Source of the DNA: Desulfopila inferna
GTDB taxonomy: Bacteria > Desulfobacterota > Desulfobulbia > Desulfobulbales > Desulfocapsaceae
Direction of reading: 5' to 3'
NCBI RefSeq assembly: GCF_016919005.1
Contig: NZ_JAFFQE010000009.1
Coordinates: forward strand, 62,001-126,000
DNA: 64,000 bases
Shown: one piece after another, positions 44,169 to 52,869 of the stretch
How the letters are laid out: each line of letters starts with the position of its first letter
Position numbering within the stretch: the first letter of the stretch is position 1
Position numbers and translations under genes: made by a program
The notes under the pieces: model-generated
What the model was told of the DNA's origin: nothing
What the model saw: only the letters and a program-made list of their open reading frames with translations
The model's database searches: none

Positions 44169-45089
44169 GTGTTTAAATCCAGCATCCCGAATGACAATGC
44201 CATAAGACATATATTCGAAATTCTCAGCACCCCCGTCCTCAAGCTGATAATCGGAGCCATCCTCATCAGCTTTTCCGGAGTATGGGTCAAAATCGCCGAT
44301 GTCTCGCCCGATTCATCTGCATTCTATCGGGTGTTTCTCGGATTTCTCTTTCTCCTCATCTTTGCAGGGCGGGCCAGAGAAAAAATTCTCACCGACAAAT
44401 CCCAATTTCTCCTGGGGGTGGTATGCGGAGTATTATTTGCCGCCGACCTGATCTGCTGGCACCGCTCGATCATCCTGATCGGCCCAGGTCTGGCAACCAT
44501 TCTCGGAAATTTCCAGGTCTTCGTCCTCGCAGCAGTCGGTATTTTTTTTCTCAAAGAGAGATATAGTAAAATCTTGCTCCTTTCTATCCCTCTGGCTGTG
44601 ACAGGACTCTTTCTGATCGTCGGTTTCGGCTGGACCGACATGACCGGCAGTTACCGGTTGGGCATCAATTTCGGACTGGCTACGGCCTTCTTCTATTCCG
44701 CATATATACTCACGCTCAAAAAATTCTCCGCCCGATGCTCCGGGACATTTCTGCCGATGCTGCTGGTTTCCCTCAGCACTGCAGTCGTGCTTTGCATATA
44801 TATTCTTTCCATTGGTGATACCTTCGCCATTCCTGATCTGAAATCACTGTTTAGCCTTGTTGGCCTTGGCTTTTTCAGTCAATGTCTGGGGTGGCTGCTT
44901 ATTGCAACTTCACTGCCTCACACCAATAGCTCCGGCGCAGGACTGATCCTGCTTCTCCAGCCTGCCCTGGCATTTTGCTGGGACGTTCTTATTTTTTCCA
45001 GGCCCACAGACCCGCTTAACTGGTTCGGCGTTTTCATCACACTGTTTGCCATTTATCTCGGTCTCTCCTCCAGAAGGGAGCAACTATAA
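44169..45089 (+). CDS. EamA-family (DMT) transporter
   Basis: This 306-residue membrane protein has two EamA repeats. The first begins LKLIIGAILISFSGVWVKI and includes ADLICWHRSIILIGPGLA. The second includes GLATAFFYSAYILTLK and SSGAGLILLLQPALAF. The start is GTG 44169, at a better distance (6 bases) from AAAGGAG than the TTG one codon earlier. It is not closely similar to the EamA protein at 32001, with long stretches differing. The substrate is unknown. The gene stands alone; the cupin gene follows after 115 bases. Confidence 0.85.
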   Translation: MFKSSIPNDNAIRHIFEILSTPVLKLIIGAILISFSGVWVKIADVSPDSSAFYRVFLGFLFLLIFAGRAREKILTDKSQFLLGVVCGVLFAADLICWHRSIILIGPGLATILGNFQVFVLAAVGIFFLKERYSKILLLSIPLAVTGLFLIVGFGWTDMTGSYRLGINFGLATAFFYSAYILTLKKFSARCSGTFLPMLLVSLSTAVVLCIYILSIGDTFAIPDLKSLFSLVGLGFFSQCLGWLLIATSLPHTNSSGAGLILLLQPALAFCWDVLIFSRPTDPLNWFGVFITLFAIYLGLSSRREQL

Positions 45090-45204
45090 GTCTTTACCAT
45101 TGGCTGCGATTGCTATATATTAATGACGCTCATAAAAATTCCCCTGCCTGTTTTTGGCAGGCCTGAGAAAGGATTATCAAATCATCATCAATGAGGTTTG
45201 TAAA

Positions 45205-45555
45205 ATGAAGGTCCTTCATTACAGCGAAGCATCAAGCCGATCTTTTGACAGCGAAATTGTCAAGAATGTTACCGGCCGCGTGGTAATAGGCAAGGATGAC
45301 GGCGCCCCGAATTTCTGTATGCGCGCTTTCACCATCGGCGCCGACGGTTTTACACCGCGCCATGCCCACGAATGGGAACATGAAATATTTATCCATTCAG
45401 GGAAAGGGCAGGTTTTTCAAAAAGGCCAGTGGACCGATGTGGAGGCGGGAACAGCAGTTTTCATTCCCGGCCATGAGGAGCATCAGCTGCGCAACCGGGG
45501 AAATGAGGATTTTACTTTTATTTGTTTGATACCCAGAGATGTCCCGGAACTATAA
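45205..45555 (+). CDS. Cupin-domain protein
   Basis: This 116-residue single-domain cupin has the two cupin motifs. The first is seen as TPRHAHEWEHEIFIHSG (His, His and Glu metal ligands) and the second as AVFIPGHEEHQLRN (last His ligand). The start at 45205 is chosen for GAGG eight bases upstream and the family N-terminus. No catalytic role can be assigned; small cupins of this kind bind Ni, Mn or Fe. The nikR gene follows 18 bases later, so the two are probably one transcript, which makes a metal link plausible. Confidence 0.85.
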   Translation: MKVLHYSEASSRSFDSEIVKNVTGRVVIGKDDGAPNFCMRAFTIGADGFTPRHAHEWEHEIFIHSGKGQVFQKGQWTDVEAGTAVFIPGHEEHQLRNRGNEDFTFICLIPRDVPEL

Positions 45556-45573
45556 TCGGACAGGAATTTTCTT

Positions 45574-45984
45574 ATGCTTAAACGTTTCTCCATTTCCCTT
45601 GAAGGCAATCTGCTGGATTCTTTTGACAGCTACATAAAAGCACAGAGTTATGATAATCGATCGGAAGCTATCCGCGACCTTATCCGCAAGGCTCTGATCA
45701 GACAGGAATGGTTGAGCGATAGTAATGTTATGGGGGTGATAACCCTTGTATACGATCATCATCAGCATCAATTGCAGGAGAAGGTGACTGAAGTGCAGCA
45801 TGACCGTCATCACCTGATTGTCTCCACCACGCATGTACACATGGATCACCATAACTGTCTTGAAGTTATCGTCGTCCGCGGCAAGGCCCAGGAGGTCCAG
45901 GAGCTCTCGGACAGGCTTACCGCTCTCCGCGGCGTCCGGGACGGTAATCTGGCCATGAGCAGCACCGGAAAAGGTCTGCACTGA
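45574..45984 (+). CDS. nikR: Nickel-responsive transcriptional regulator NikR
   Basis: This 136-residue protein has the two parts of NikR. An N-terminal ribbon-helix-helix DNA-binding domain (MLKRFSISLEGNLLDSFD, then YDNRSEAIRDLIRKAL) is followed by a C-terminal ACT-like nickel-binding domain with YDHHQHQL, THVHMDHHNCLEVI and the Ni ligands His, His, His and Cys in the usual order. It would repress nickel uptake genes when nickel is high. In this window the nickel users are the hydrogenase and Hyp genes at 54.6-64 kb, although no NikR operator was recognised there. It is probably co-transcribed with the cupin gene. Confidence 0.93.
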   Translation: MLKRFSISLEGNLLDSFDSYIKAQSYDNRSEAIRDLIRKALIRQEWLSDSNVMGVITLVYDHHQHQLQEKVTEVQHDRHHLIVSTTHVHMDHHNCLEVIVVRGKAQEVQELSDRLTALRGVRDGNLAMSSTGKGLH

Positions 45985-46035
45985 TTTCGCCATCCATCTT
46001 GCTGAGAAATACCTCGGATTCGCCGGTGTTCAATC

Positions 46036-46059
46036 CGGCAGGGGTTTTTCACCCTGCCG
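46036..46059. terminator. Hairpin between convergent nikR and chalcone-isomerase-like genes
   Basis: CGGCAGGG (46036-46043) pairs perfectly with CCCTGCCG (46052-46059) around the loop GTTTTTCA. There is no long T-run after it on either strand, so its strength as an intrinsic terminator is uncertain. Position between two convergent stop codons supports a terminator role. Confidence 0.45.
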
Positions 46060-46093
46060 ACCCCGCCTCCATCTCCACAAAAAGAGAGAAGGT

Positions 46094-46657
46094 TTACTTC
46101 TTCAGCAGCGCCTTTTTAAGATCCGAGGTGACAGGCTCTTCCCCCAGCCAGATGGAGAGGAGCGCGTCATTAAACCCTTTTCCTTCTATGACCCCCTTGA
46201 TATTCTCCTTTATCTTCACCTGGGTCCCACTGCCAGGAATATAATCGAAAACAATGACATCATCGGCGGTCATGTCCTCATCGAACATGGCATTGAATGC
46301 CTCAATTTCTGCCCGTAACGAATCAAGAGTAGCCGCATCGTTGTTGGCGGCAAAGCCTTCATTCCAACTTTCCACGATCTTATCCCTGCCCACCTCGTCA
46401 TAGAGGAAATGCATTACTATGCGCTTTGCCCCATCATCAGCAATAACCCGTGAGGCATCTGCGGCAGGAGTCTCCAGATAGAGCTCGGCAATATACACTT
46501 TAACGAAGAATTTCTTCCGAATTCCAGCGCCATTGAGCTGCAGTGTCGTACCACCACTGTTGACCACACTTTCCTCAACCTCAACACCGGCAATATCCTT
46601 TGCCCATAGAGGGTTGACGAAAAACAGAAGGGTGAAAACAATTAACAGTGTACGCAT
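46094..46657 (-). CDS. Exported chalcone-isomerase-like protein
   Basis: This 187-residue protein has a signal peptide (MRTLLIVFTLLFFVNPLWA, cleavage about residue 19). The mature part follows the bacterial chalcone-isomerase-like family: IAGVEVEESVVNSGGTTLQL, then GAGIRKKFFVKVYIAELYL, then a helical stretch and VFDYIPGSGTQVKIKENIKG near the end. The family shares the fold of plant chalcone isomerases and fatty-acid-binding proteins; bacterial members are probably not flavonoid enzymes. AGGAGG precedes the ATG by seven bases. It is divergent from hslO. Confidence 0.82.
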   Translation of the reverse strand: MRTLLIVFTLLFFVNPLWAKDIAGVEVEESVVNSGGTTLQLNGAGIRKKFFVKVYIAELYLETPAADASRVIADDGAKRIVMHFLYDEVGRDKIVESWNEGFAANNDAATLDSLRAEIEAFNAMFDEDMTADDVIVFDYIPGSGTQVKIKENIKGVIEGKGFNDALLSIWLGEEPVTSDLKKALLKK

Positions 46658-46930
46658 CACTTTACCTCCTCAAAATTTTATGTTAACCACAGATGATGAT
46701 CCTGAAAAAAAAATCATCGAAGTTGCCGAACATGGCCCCGGCGATAAGCGCAGATTCGAGAAAATATAATATTACCAAAAAGCAGCCATCCGAAATGCCA
46801 CAGATGAGCTTTTACGAGTCCTCATACATAAGGTGGCCATAAGAACTGCAAGTATTATCGTACATTGGCCCGGACCTAAAGTTACCTTAACGTAAAGAGC
46901 AAGACAACACCATCTTTTTCTGATGAGACA

Positions 46931-47812
46931 ATGACAGATACACTCGATAGAATAATAACCGCATCCGGCAATATCTTCGGTCTTGCCTGCGATACCACGA
47001 TTCTTGTCAATGAAGCCCGGCGGAGGCATGATCTTGGTCCTACGGCAGCCGCCGCCCTCGGCCGGGCTCTCAGCGGTGCCGTCCTGCTTGCTGGCCTGCT
47101 CAAGGACGACCAGAACGTACAAGTGATTTTTGAGGGGAATGGTCCTCTGGGCAAGGTCAGCGCCCAGGCCGGAAGCTCCGGGTGGTGCAGGGGGTACGTC
47201 TCTTCCCCCAGAGCCGACGTTCCACTCAAAAACGGTCTGATAGATGTTGCGGGCGGTATCGGCCGGGCCGGTTTTTTACGGGTCATCAAAGACATCGGCC
47301 TCAAGGAAAAATATACCGGACTGGTCCGCCTCTACACCAGTGAAATCGGCGAGGATATTGCTTATTATCTGACCGAATCGGAGCAGACCCCTTCAGCTAT
47401 CTCCGTGGGAGTCCATCTTCAGGCAGACGGAACAATTACTGCAGCCGGGGGTTATCTCATCCAGTCTCTTCCTCCTGCCGATGAAAAAATGCTCAGAGAA
47501 CTTGACAACAAGATACAAACCCACAGTTCGGTTACCTCGCTTATCTCCTCCGGCCATAACCCTGCAGCCATTCTTTCCCTGTTATTTGAAGGAACTCCAC
47601 ACAAACACACAGGCAGCACCCCCCTGGCCTTCAGGTGTTACTGCTCGAAAGAGAAGATGGAGGATATTCTCGACACCCTGAGCAATGATGATATTGAATA
47701 CCTTCTCGAGCAGAATGACGGCGTAGAGGTCAAGTGCGATTACTGCAACACCGCTTATAATTTTCCACGGGAGTATCTGCAGACGCTGGCCGCAAGAAAA
47801 AATCTCCACTAG
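46931..47812 (+). CDS. hslO: 33-kDa redox-regulated chaperone Hsp33
   Basis: Hsp33 (293 residues) is a cytoplasmic holdase activated by oxidation. The N-terminal domain carries HDLGPTAAAALGRALSGAVL and GNGPLGKVSAQAG. The C-terminal redox switch has four zinc-binding cysteines as FRCYCSKEKM (C-x-C) and VKCDYCNTAYNF (C-xx-C), all intact. The central ISSGHNPAAILSLLFEG linker is also typical. Length matches the family. The start region lacks a strong ribosome-binding site. It sits with other thiol-dependent redox proteins of this window but not in their operons. Confidence 0.95.
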   Translation: MTDTLDRIITASGNIFGLACDTTILVNEARRRHDLGPTAAAALGRALSGAVLLAGLLKDDQNVQVIFEGNGPLGKVSAQAGSSGWCRGYVSSPRADVPLKNGLIDVAGGIGRAGFLRVIKDIGLKEKYTGLVRLYTSEIGEDIAYYLTESEQTPSAISVGVHLQADGTITAAGGYLIQSLPPADEKMLRELDNKIQTHSSVTSLISSGHNPAAILSLLFEGTPHKHTGSTPLAFRCYCSKEKMEDILDTLSNDDIEYLLEQNDGVEVKCDYCNTAYNFPREYLQTLAARKNLH

Positions 47813-48019
47813 AAGTAGATGACTGAACCGTCAACTGACTTTCCTTTAGGTAGTTTCTCAGCAACGAACTTCTCGAATTATTCTAGATTCACCGACAAAA
47901 GCCCCAGTCGCGAAGGTTTTAGTCAATATACACGAAAAAAGATATCTTTTAAAAGGGGTAGTCACTCTGTGATAACCCTGTACTGCTATACTCCGAAAAA
48001 CAACAGAAGGAGGCGCAGT

Positions 48020-48259
48020 ATGAAAATGGAAAGCAGTTCTGTAAAAAACCCCAGTATTTTTAAAACAGCTCCCCGAAATAACCGGAGAGAAGAAGCCGGC
48101 AGAAATACATTATTGCTCTTCAGGGATAAGTTTCCGGGACGTTATCAGACGGTAGTGCACACTATATTGAGCAACCTGTGTGTAGTGATCTTCACCGCCG
48201 CACTGTTCCTGAGCGGCTCCTATCTCTTTTTCACTCAGCTGGCGGAATACGGCTGGTAG
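48020..48259 (+). CDS. Small single-helix membrane protein
   Basis: This 79-residue protein has a basic, Ser/Asn-rich N-terminus (about 1-40, including APRNNRREEAGRN) and one hydrophobic segment near the end (LSNLCVVIFTAALFLSGSYL, about 51-70). The start at 48020 is fixed by GGAGG in AGAAGGAGGCGCAG; a longer frame upstream lacks a signal. No family is recognised. The gene ends just before the strong terminator at 48273-48310, which supports a real transcript. Confidence 0.55.
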   Translation: MKMESSSVKNPSIFKTAPRNNRREEAGRNTLLLFRDKFPGRYQTVVHTILSNLCVVIFTAALFLSGSYLFFTQLAEYGW

Positions 48260-48272
48260 GATGCGAATTTTA

Positions 48273-48320
48273 CCAGAGCCGGCAGCCGCAAATGTGGCTG
48301 CCGGCTCTGGAATTACTCTT
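48273..48320. terminator. Strong bidirectional terminator between small membrane protein gene and aspS
   Basis: CCAGAGCCGGCAGCC (48273-48287) and GGCTGCCGGCTCTGG (48296-48310) form a perfect 15-bp GC-rich stem with an 8-base loop. On the plus strand it is followed by AATTACTCTTTTT. It lies against the aspS stop codon at 48313, so it can serve both convergent genes. Confidence 0.85.
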
Positions 48321-50103
48321 TTTCCTTCCAATCGGGACGAAGGTGCAGCTCGGTAAGCTGCTTCCTGGATACCGCTGCCGGAGCGTCGGTCAGCGGACAG
48401 GTTGCTTTTTGGGTCTTGGGAAAGGCAATGACATTACGGATCGAGCTGCTGCCGGTAATGATCATCAGCAGCCGGTCGAGTCCGAAGGCGATACCGCCAT
48501 GAGGCGGGGCACCCAGCTCAAGGGATTTCAGGAGAAAGCCGAATTTCTGCTGCGCTTCTTCCTCGGAAATTCCCAAAGCGAGCAGCACCTTGGACTGCAC
48601 ATCCTTTTGATGGATACGAATGGAGCCGCCGCCTATTTCGGTACCGTTCAAGACAAGATCATAGGCCCGGCTATATACTTTCCCGGGGTCTGAATCGAGC
48701 AGCTCCAGCTGATCATGGCGCGGTGCGGTGAAGGGATGATGCAGTGCCTGAAAGCGCTTTTCCTTTTCGTCATACTCAACCAGCGGGAAGTCAGTCACCC
48801 AGACGAAATCAAAGGTGTTTTCCTTGACCAGACCCAACCTTCGGGCAAGCTCAACTCTGAGTTCGCCAAGAGATTGAAATACCACGGAGGATTTATCGGC
48901 TCCAAAGAAGAGAAGATCGCCCTCGACTGCCTCCAGGGCTGTATTGACTAAGCTCCGCTCCTCATCGGTAAAAAATTTGGCTATCGGCGACTGCCACTCG
49001 CCCCCCGCCTTCATTTTTACCCAGGCAAGACCCCTGGCGCCGAACTGGAGGACGTATTCGGTGAGGACGTCGAGGTCCTTTCGGGAAAATACCGCACACC
49101 CCCTGGCGTTAATCGCCCTGACCGTCCCCCCGCCGTCGGCCACATCACGAAATACCTTGAAACCGCATCCTGCGGCGATTCCGGTAAGATCGGTGAGTTC
49201 AAGGCCAAAGCGCATGTCGGGACGATCGGTGCCAAACCGATCCATGGACTCGTCATAGCTGATTCTCTTGAAGGGCGGGGCTACATCCAAACCGAGGGTC
49301 TTGTCGAAAAGAGCCTCGATCATGCCCTCAGTGGTCTTTATCACCTGCTCTTCGTCGACAAAGGACATTTCCATATCGATCTGGGTAAATTCCGGCTGCC
49401 TGTCCGCCCGGAGATCTTCATCCCTGAAGCACTTCACAATCTGATAATAACGATCCATTCCGGCCATCATCAACAACTGTTTGAACAGCTGAGGCGACTG
49501 CGGCAGGGCATAGAATCTGCCGGCATTCACCCGGCTCGGCACCAGATAGTCTCTTGCCCCCTCGGGGGTGGAGCGGGTCAGCATCGGCGTCTCGATATCG
49601 AGAAAATCATGATCGTTGAGATATGCCCGGATGGCCTGCACCGCCTTGTGACGCATTACCAGATTGGCACTCATTTCCGGTCTGCGCAGGTCAAGATAAC
49701 GGTATTGCAGGCGCAGATTATCGGAGACATCGCTCTCCTCGTCCAGTGGAAACGGAGGTGTTTCGCTGGTATTGAGAATTCTCAGCTCACTGACCAGAAC
49801 CTCAATTTCCCCGGTGGCAAGCTTGGGATTTGCCATATCACCCGGCCGCGCCTCGACCCTGCCCTTAACGGCAAGCACCCATTCACTGCGCAGTTGATGC
49901 GCCTTGGCATGTACCTCAGGGTTTACTTCAGGATTGAAGACCACCTGGGTTATGCCGCGACGATCGCGCAGATCGATAAAGATTACGCCACCATGATCCC
50001 GCCTGCGCAGCACCCAGCCCATCAGAATGACTTCTTCACCAACATTTTCCTTACCGAGCACATTACAATAATGTGTGCGGCGCAACGTTCCCATTGATTC
50101 CAT
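48313..50103 (-). CDS. aspS: Aspartyl-tRNA synthetase
   Basis: AspS (596 residues) charges tRNA with aspartate. The order is an N-terminal OB-fold anticodon-binding domain ([20 protein letters not shown], about 25-45), the class II core with [31 protein letters not shown] (motif 2), the bacterial GAD insert (about 300-420), and motif 3 as [15 protein letters not shown]. Its length and the presence of the GAD insert show the bacterial type. Whether it is discriminating or also charges tRNA-Asn cannot be decided here. It lies 125 bases downstream of hisS on the same strand, a common pairing. Confidence 0.96.
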   Translation of the reverse strand: MESMGTLRRTHYCNVLGKENVGEEVILMGWVLRRRDHGGVIFIDLRDRRGITQVVFNPEVNPEVHAKAHQLRSEWVLAVKGRVEARPGDMANPKLATGEIEVLVSELRILNTSETPPFPLDEESDVSDNLRLQYRYLDLRRPEMSANLVMRHKAVQAIRAYLNDHDFLDIETPMLTRSTPEGARDYLVPSRVNAGRFYALPQSPQLFKQLLMMAGMDRYYQIVKCFRDEDLRADRQPEFTQIDMEMSFVDEEQVIKTTEGMIEALFDKTLGLDVAPPFKRISYDESMDRFGTDRPDMRFGLELTDLTGIAAGCGFKVFRDVADGGGTVRAINARGCAVFSRKDLDVLTEYVLQFGARGLAWVKMKAGGEWQSPIAKFFTDEERSLVNTALEAVEGDLLFFGADKSSVVFQSLGELRVELARRLGLVKENTFDFVWVTDFPLVEYDEKEKRFQALHHPFTAPRHDQLELLDSDPGKVYSRAYDLVLNGTEIGGGSIRIHQKDVQSKVLLALGISEEEAQQKFGFLLKSLELGAPPHGGIAFGLDRLLMIITGSSSIRNVIAFPKTQKATCPLTDAPAAVSRKQLTELHLRPDWKEKE

Positions 50104-50228
50104 AGTATTTGCTTTTTCAAAAAAATTAGTAGCTTCTTCAGTCGGACCTTAGCGGGCAGAGATACCCGGCTTCTGGTTTGAGCTGCTGAACAGCTACGAA
50201 AAATATCCACTAACCACTGCAGAGCACA

Positions 50229-51488
50229 TCAGCGAAGCGGCAGCAGGCTTGAGACCACCGCCTCGATCTCTTCATCCCGCAATTCGACGCTCATCTGTTC
50301 CCGGGTCTTCATATTGCGCAGCAGAGCCGCACGATTATCCACCTCTTCATCACCAATCAGCAGAACAAAGGATGCCTTGGATCTGTCTGCCTGTTTCATT
50401 TGGCTTTTCAGGCTGCGACCTTCATGATCCATGGCAACGCTCAGTCCCCGCTTGCGCAACTGGTGAGTAAGGGTATAGGCAAATTCTCCCCCCTGTTCTC
50501 CCAGCCCCGCAACAAAAAGATCCAGAGGAACCTCCCCATCAAGCTCGCCCTTCTGCTGAAGGAGCAGGACAAGCCTCTCCAGGCCCATGGCAAAACCTAT
50601 CCCCGGAGTCTTCGGACCACCCAGCTGCTCTACCAGACCATCATATCTGCCGCCGGCACAGACCGCAGCCTGGGCGCCGAGATCGGTGGTAAGAAACTCA
50701 AAGGTGGTCCTGCAATAGTAATCAAGACCGCGCACCATAAACTTATTAAGAGAATAACCGATTCCAAGTTGTTCCAAGGAATTTCGAACCACGCTGAAAT
50801 GATCGGAGCATACCTCACAAAGATGTTCGAGAATGGACGGAGCATCCTCAACCAGCTCTCTGCAGTGTACATTTTTGCAGTCGAGCACCCGCAGCGGATT
50901 GGTATCTACCCTGCGCCGGCAGTCATCGCAGAGTTCATCGTGTTTCGATTGGAGAAAAGCAAGGAGCTCCCGACGAAAAGCGGGCCGGCATTCCGGACAT
51001 CCCAGAGAGTTAAGCTCCAGGCTGACATTGACGCCTAATTCTTCGAAAAACAATGCCGCCAAAGCCATCATCTCGGCATCTATGCGGCCGTTCTCGGAGC
51101 CGAGAACCTCGACACTGATCTGGTGGAATTGTCTCAATCGTCCCTTCTGAGGCCGCTCATGCCGAAACATGGGACCTATGGTAAAAAGACGCTGCACCGG
51201 TTTTTTTACATAGAGGCCGTGCTGGATATAGGCACGCACCAAAGAAGCGGTAGCCTCTGGCCTCATAGTTATCTGCTTATCGACAAAGGTGTACATCTCT
51301 TTCTCGACGATATCCGTAGCCTCGCCGATGGACCTTGCGAACAATTCCGTCTTCTCCAAAACCGGCAGTCGTATCTCCGCAAAATTGAAAAGCTGCAGAA
51401 TTGAGCGGGCCTGGCTCTCGACGGTTCTCCACAGGGCAACCTCTTCCGGCAGTATATCCTTGAAGCCATTGAGGGCTTTGATTTTCAA
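50229..51488 (-). CDS. hisS: Histidyl-tRNA synthetase
   Basis: HisS (419 residues) charges tRNA-His. Class II motifs are present: LNGFKDILPEE at the N-terminus, TMRPEATASLVRAY (motif 2 region), FRHERPQKGRLRQFHQI, the histidine-specific VRGLDYYCRTTFEF, and GIGFAMGLERLVLLL (motif 3), followed by the C-terminal anticodon-binding domain. The start is TTG, with GGAGG eight bases upstream. hisS and aspS are probably one operon, with a 125-base spacer containing a small GAGCTG/CAGCT hairpin. Confidence 0.96.
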   Translation of the reverse strand: MKIKALNGFKDILPEEVALWRTVESQARSILQLFNFAEIRLPVLEKTELFARSIGEATDIVEKEMYTFVDKQITMRPEATASLVRAYIQHGLYVKKPVQRLFTIGPMFRHERPQKGRLRQFHQISVEVLGSENGRIDAEMMALAALFFEELGVNVSLELNSLGCPECRPAFRRELLAFLQSKHDELCDDCRRRVDTNPLRVLDCKNVHCRELVEDAPSILEHLCEVCSDHFSVVRNSLEQLGIGYSLNKFMVRGLDYYCRTTFEFLTTDLGAQAAVCAGGRYDGLVEQLGGPKTPGIGFAMGLERLVLLLQQKGELDGEVPLDLFVAGLGEQGGEFAYTLTHQLRKRGLSVAMDHEGRSLKSQMKQADRSKASFVLLIGDEEVDNRAALLRNMKTREQMSVELRDEEIEAVVSSLLPLR

Positions 51489-51859
51489 AATGTACCTCCA
51501 CTACTCTAGCAAAATCATAAAAGACATTTGTCAAAGATTATAGAATAAAAAGCAAATACCGGAAAATGTCAAGCAATCCAGCGAAGGCACTGTAACAAAT
51601 GATATTTTCATTGTTTTTTCTGTTACTTATCTTTTCCATATCACGCCCCCCTATTTACCGGAAAAGAGAAATTGTCGCCTCTGGTGGAGGTTGCGGATCA
51701 TCCATTCTTTCGTCTCTGAAAACTTTTCTGCACTCTTTCCCCGATTATTCCATGTGAAAATGATTACTGTCATAGTATGAGTTAGCTTGACAAATTCTAT
51801 CAAGAAAGGCAATATCGGGATCTATTATTAAGTACGTACAAAGGAGTTTTTACGAATAT
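51489..51859. other. Divergent intergenic region before the nitronate-monooxygenase gene
   Basis: These 371 bases hold no gene. TTGACA occurs at 51787-51792 with only a poor AATATC 18 bases later, a weak promoter candidate for the plus-strand gene. AAAGGAG at 51839-51845 is rather far (about 14 bases) from the ATG at 51860. Confidence 0.35.
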
Positions 51860-52846
51860 ATGAAGTTACCTTCACTGAAAATTGCAAATCTGACAGCCCC
51901 AATTCCACTGATTCAGGGCGGTATGTCCATCCGCGTCTCCACTTCCGCGCTGGCCGTGCCTGTGGCCAACTGCGGCGGTATCGGCATTATCGGCGGATCG
52001 GGTATTCCCAAAGCCGAACTGCAGGAAGATATTCTCAAGGCAAAATCCCAGACCAACGGGGTTGTCGGCGTCAATATCATGTATGCCATGAAAAATTTTT
52101 ACGAGCTGGTGATGACATCCATTGATGCCGGCGTGGACATGATCGTCACCGGAGCCGGCTTCTCCCGCGATATTTTCAAAATTGGCGAGAAAAATAATGT
52201 GCCTGTCATAATGATCGTCTCCTCCGCCAAACTGGCTAAACTGGCGGAGCGGTTGGGGGCTTCAGCCATTGTTGCAGAGGCCAAGGAAGCAGGCGGACAT
52301 CTCGGCACCAGCCTCTCACTCCGGGAAATATTTCCCTCGATACGGGATGCGGTCAAAAATATCCCCCTGATCGCCGCCGGCGGAATAACCAACGGTTACG
52401 AGATGGCTGAGATGATGGATAAATATGGAGCCGATGGTGTACAGATCGCCTCCAGGTTTGTTCTCAGCAAAGAATGTGATGTCTCGGACAATTACAAACA
52501 GGCTTATCTCAACGCCCGGAAGGAAGACATTGTCCTGACCACATCACCCGTGGGATTGCCCGGGCGCGCCATCAACACTCCTTTCGTCAAATCGCTGGCG
52601 AATGGAGATGATCTCAGTACCAAAAAATGTGGCTCACTCTGTTTGAAAAAATGCGACCATCATTATTGCATCAACGAGCGGCTTAACATGTCCAAAGAGG
52701 GGAATATTGAGGAAGGCCTCGTCTTCTCAGGAGAAAACACCTATAAGATGAAATCAATATTGACGGTCTCCGAGATTTTTGAAAAATTTATCCGGGAAGC
52801 TGAATCCGTCTATAAGGAAGGAAGAGGCTTTTCTCCTGCCGTTTGA
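51860..52846 (+). CDS. Nitronate monooxygenase / FabK-like flavoprotein
   Basis: This 328-residue FMN-dependent TIM barrel of the 2-nitropropane dioxygenase family carries the typical blocks: PIPLIQGGMSIRVSTSALA at the N-terminus, GGIGIIGGSGIP, VIVAEAKEAGGHLG-like residues at about 130-145 including the active-site His in GGHLG, and IAAGGITNGYEMAEMM with DGVQIASRFV. A Cys-rich segment near the end (KCGSLCLKKCDHHYC) is unusual for a plain nitronate monooxygenase and might bind a metal. It may be an enoyl reductase of the FabK type or a nitronate oxidase; both are possible. Confidence 0.8.
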   Translation: MKLPSLKIANLTAPIPLIQGGMSIRVSTSALAVPVANCGGIGIIGGSGIPKAELQEDILKAKSQTNGVVGVNIMYAMKNFYELVMTSIDAGVDMIVTGAGFSRDIFKIGEKNNVPVIMIVSSAKLAKLAERLGASAIVAEAKEAGGHLGTSLSLREIFPSIRDAVKNIPLIAAGGITNGYEMAEMMDKYGADGVQIASRFVLSKECDVSDNYKQAYLNARKEDIVLTTSPVGLPGRAINTPFVKSLANGDDLSTKKCGSLCLKKCDHHYCINERLNMSKEGNIEEGLVFSGENTYKMKSILTVSEIFEKFIREAESVYKEGRGFSPAV

Positions 52847-52869
52847 TCATCAATTGCCTCCAGCCATCA

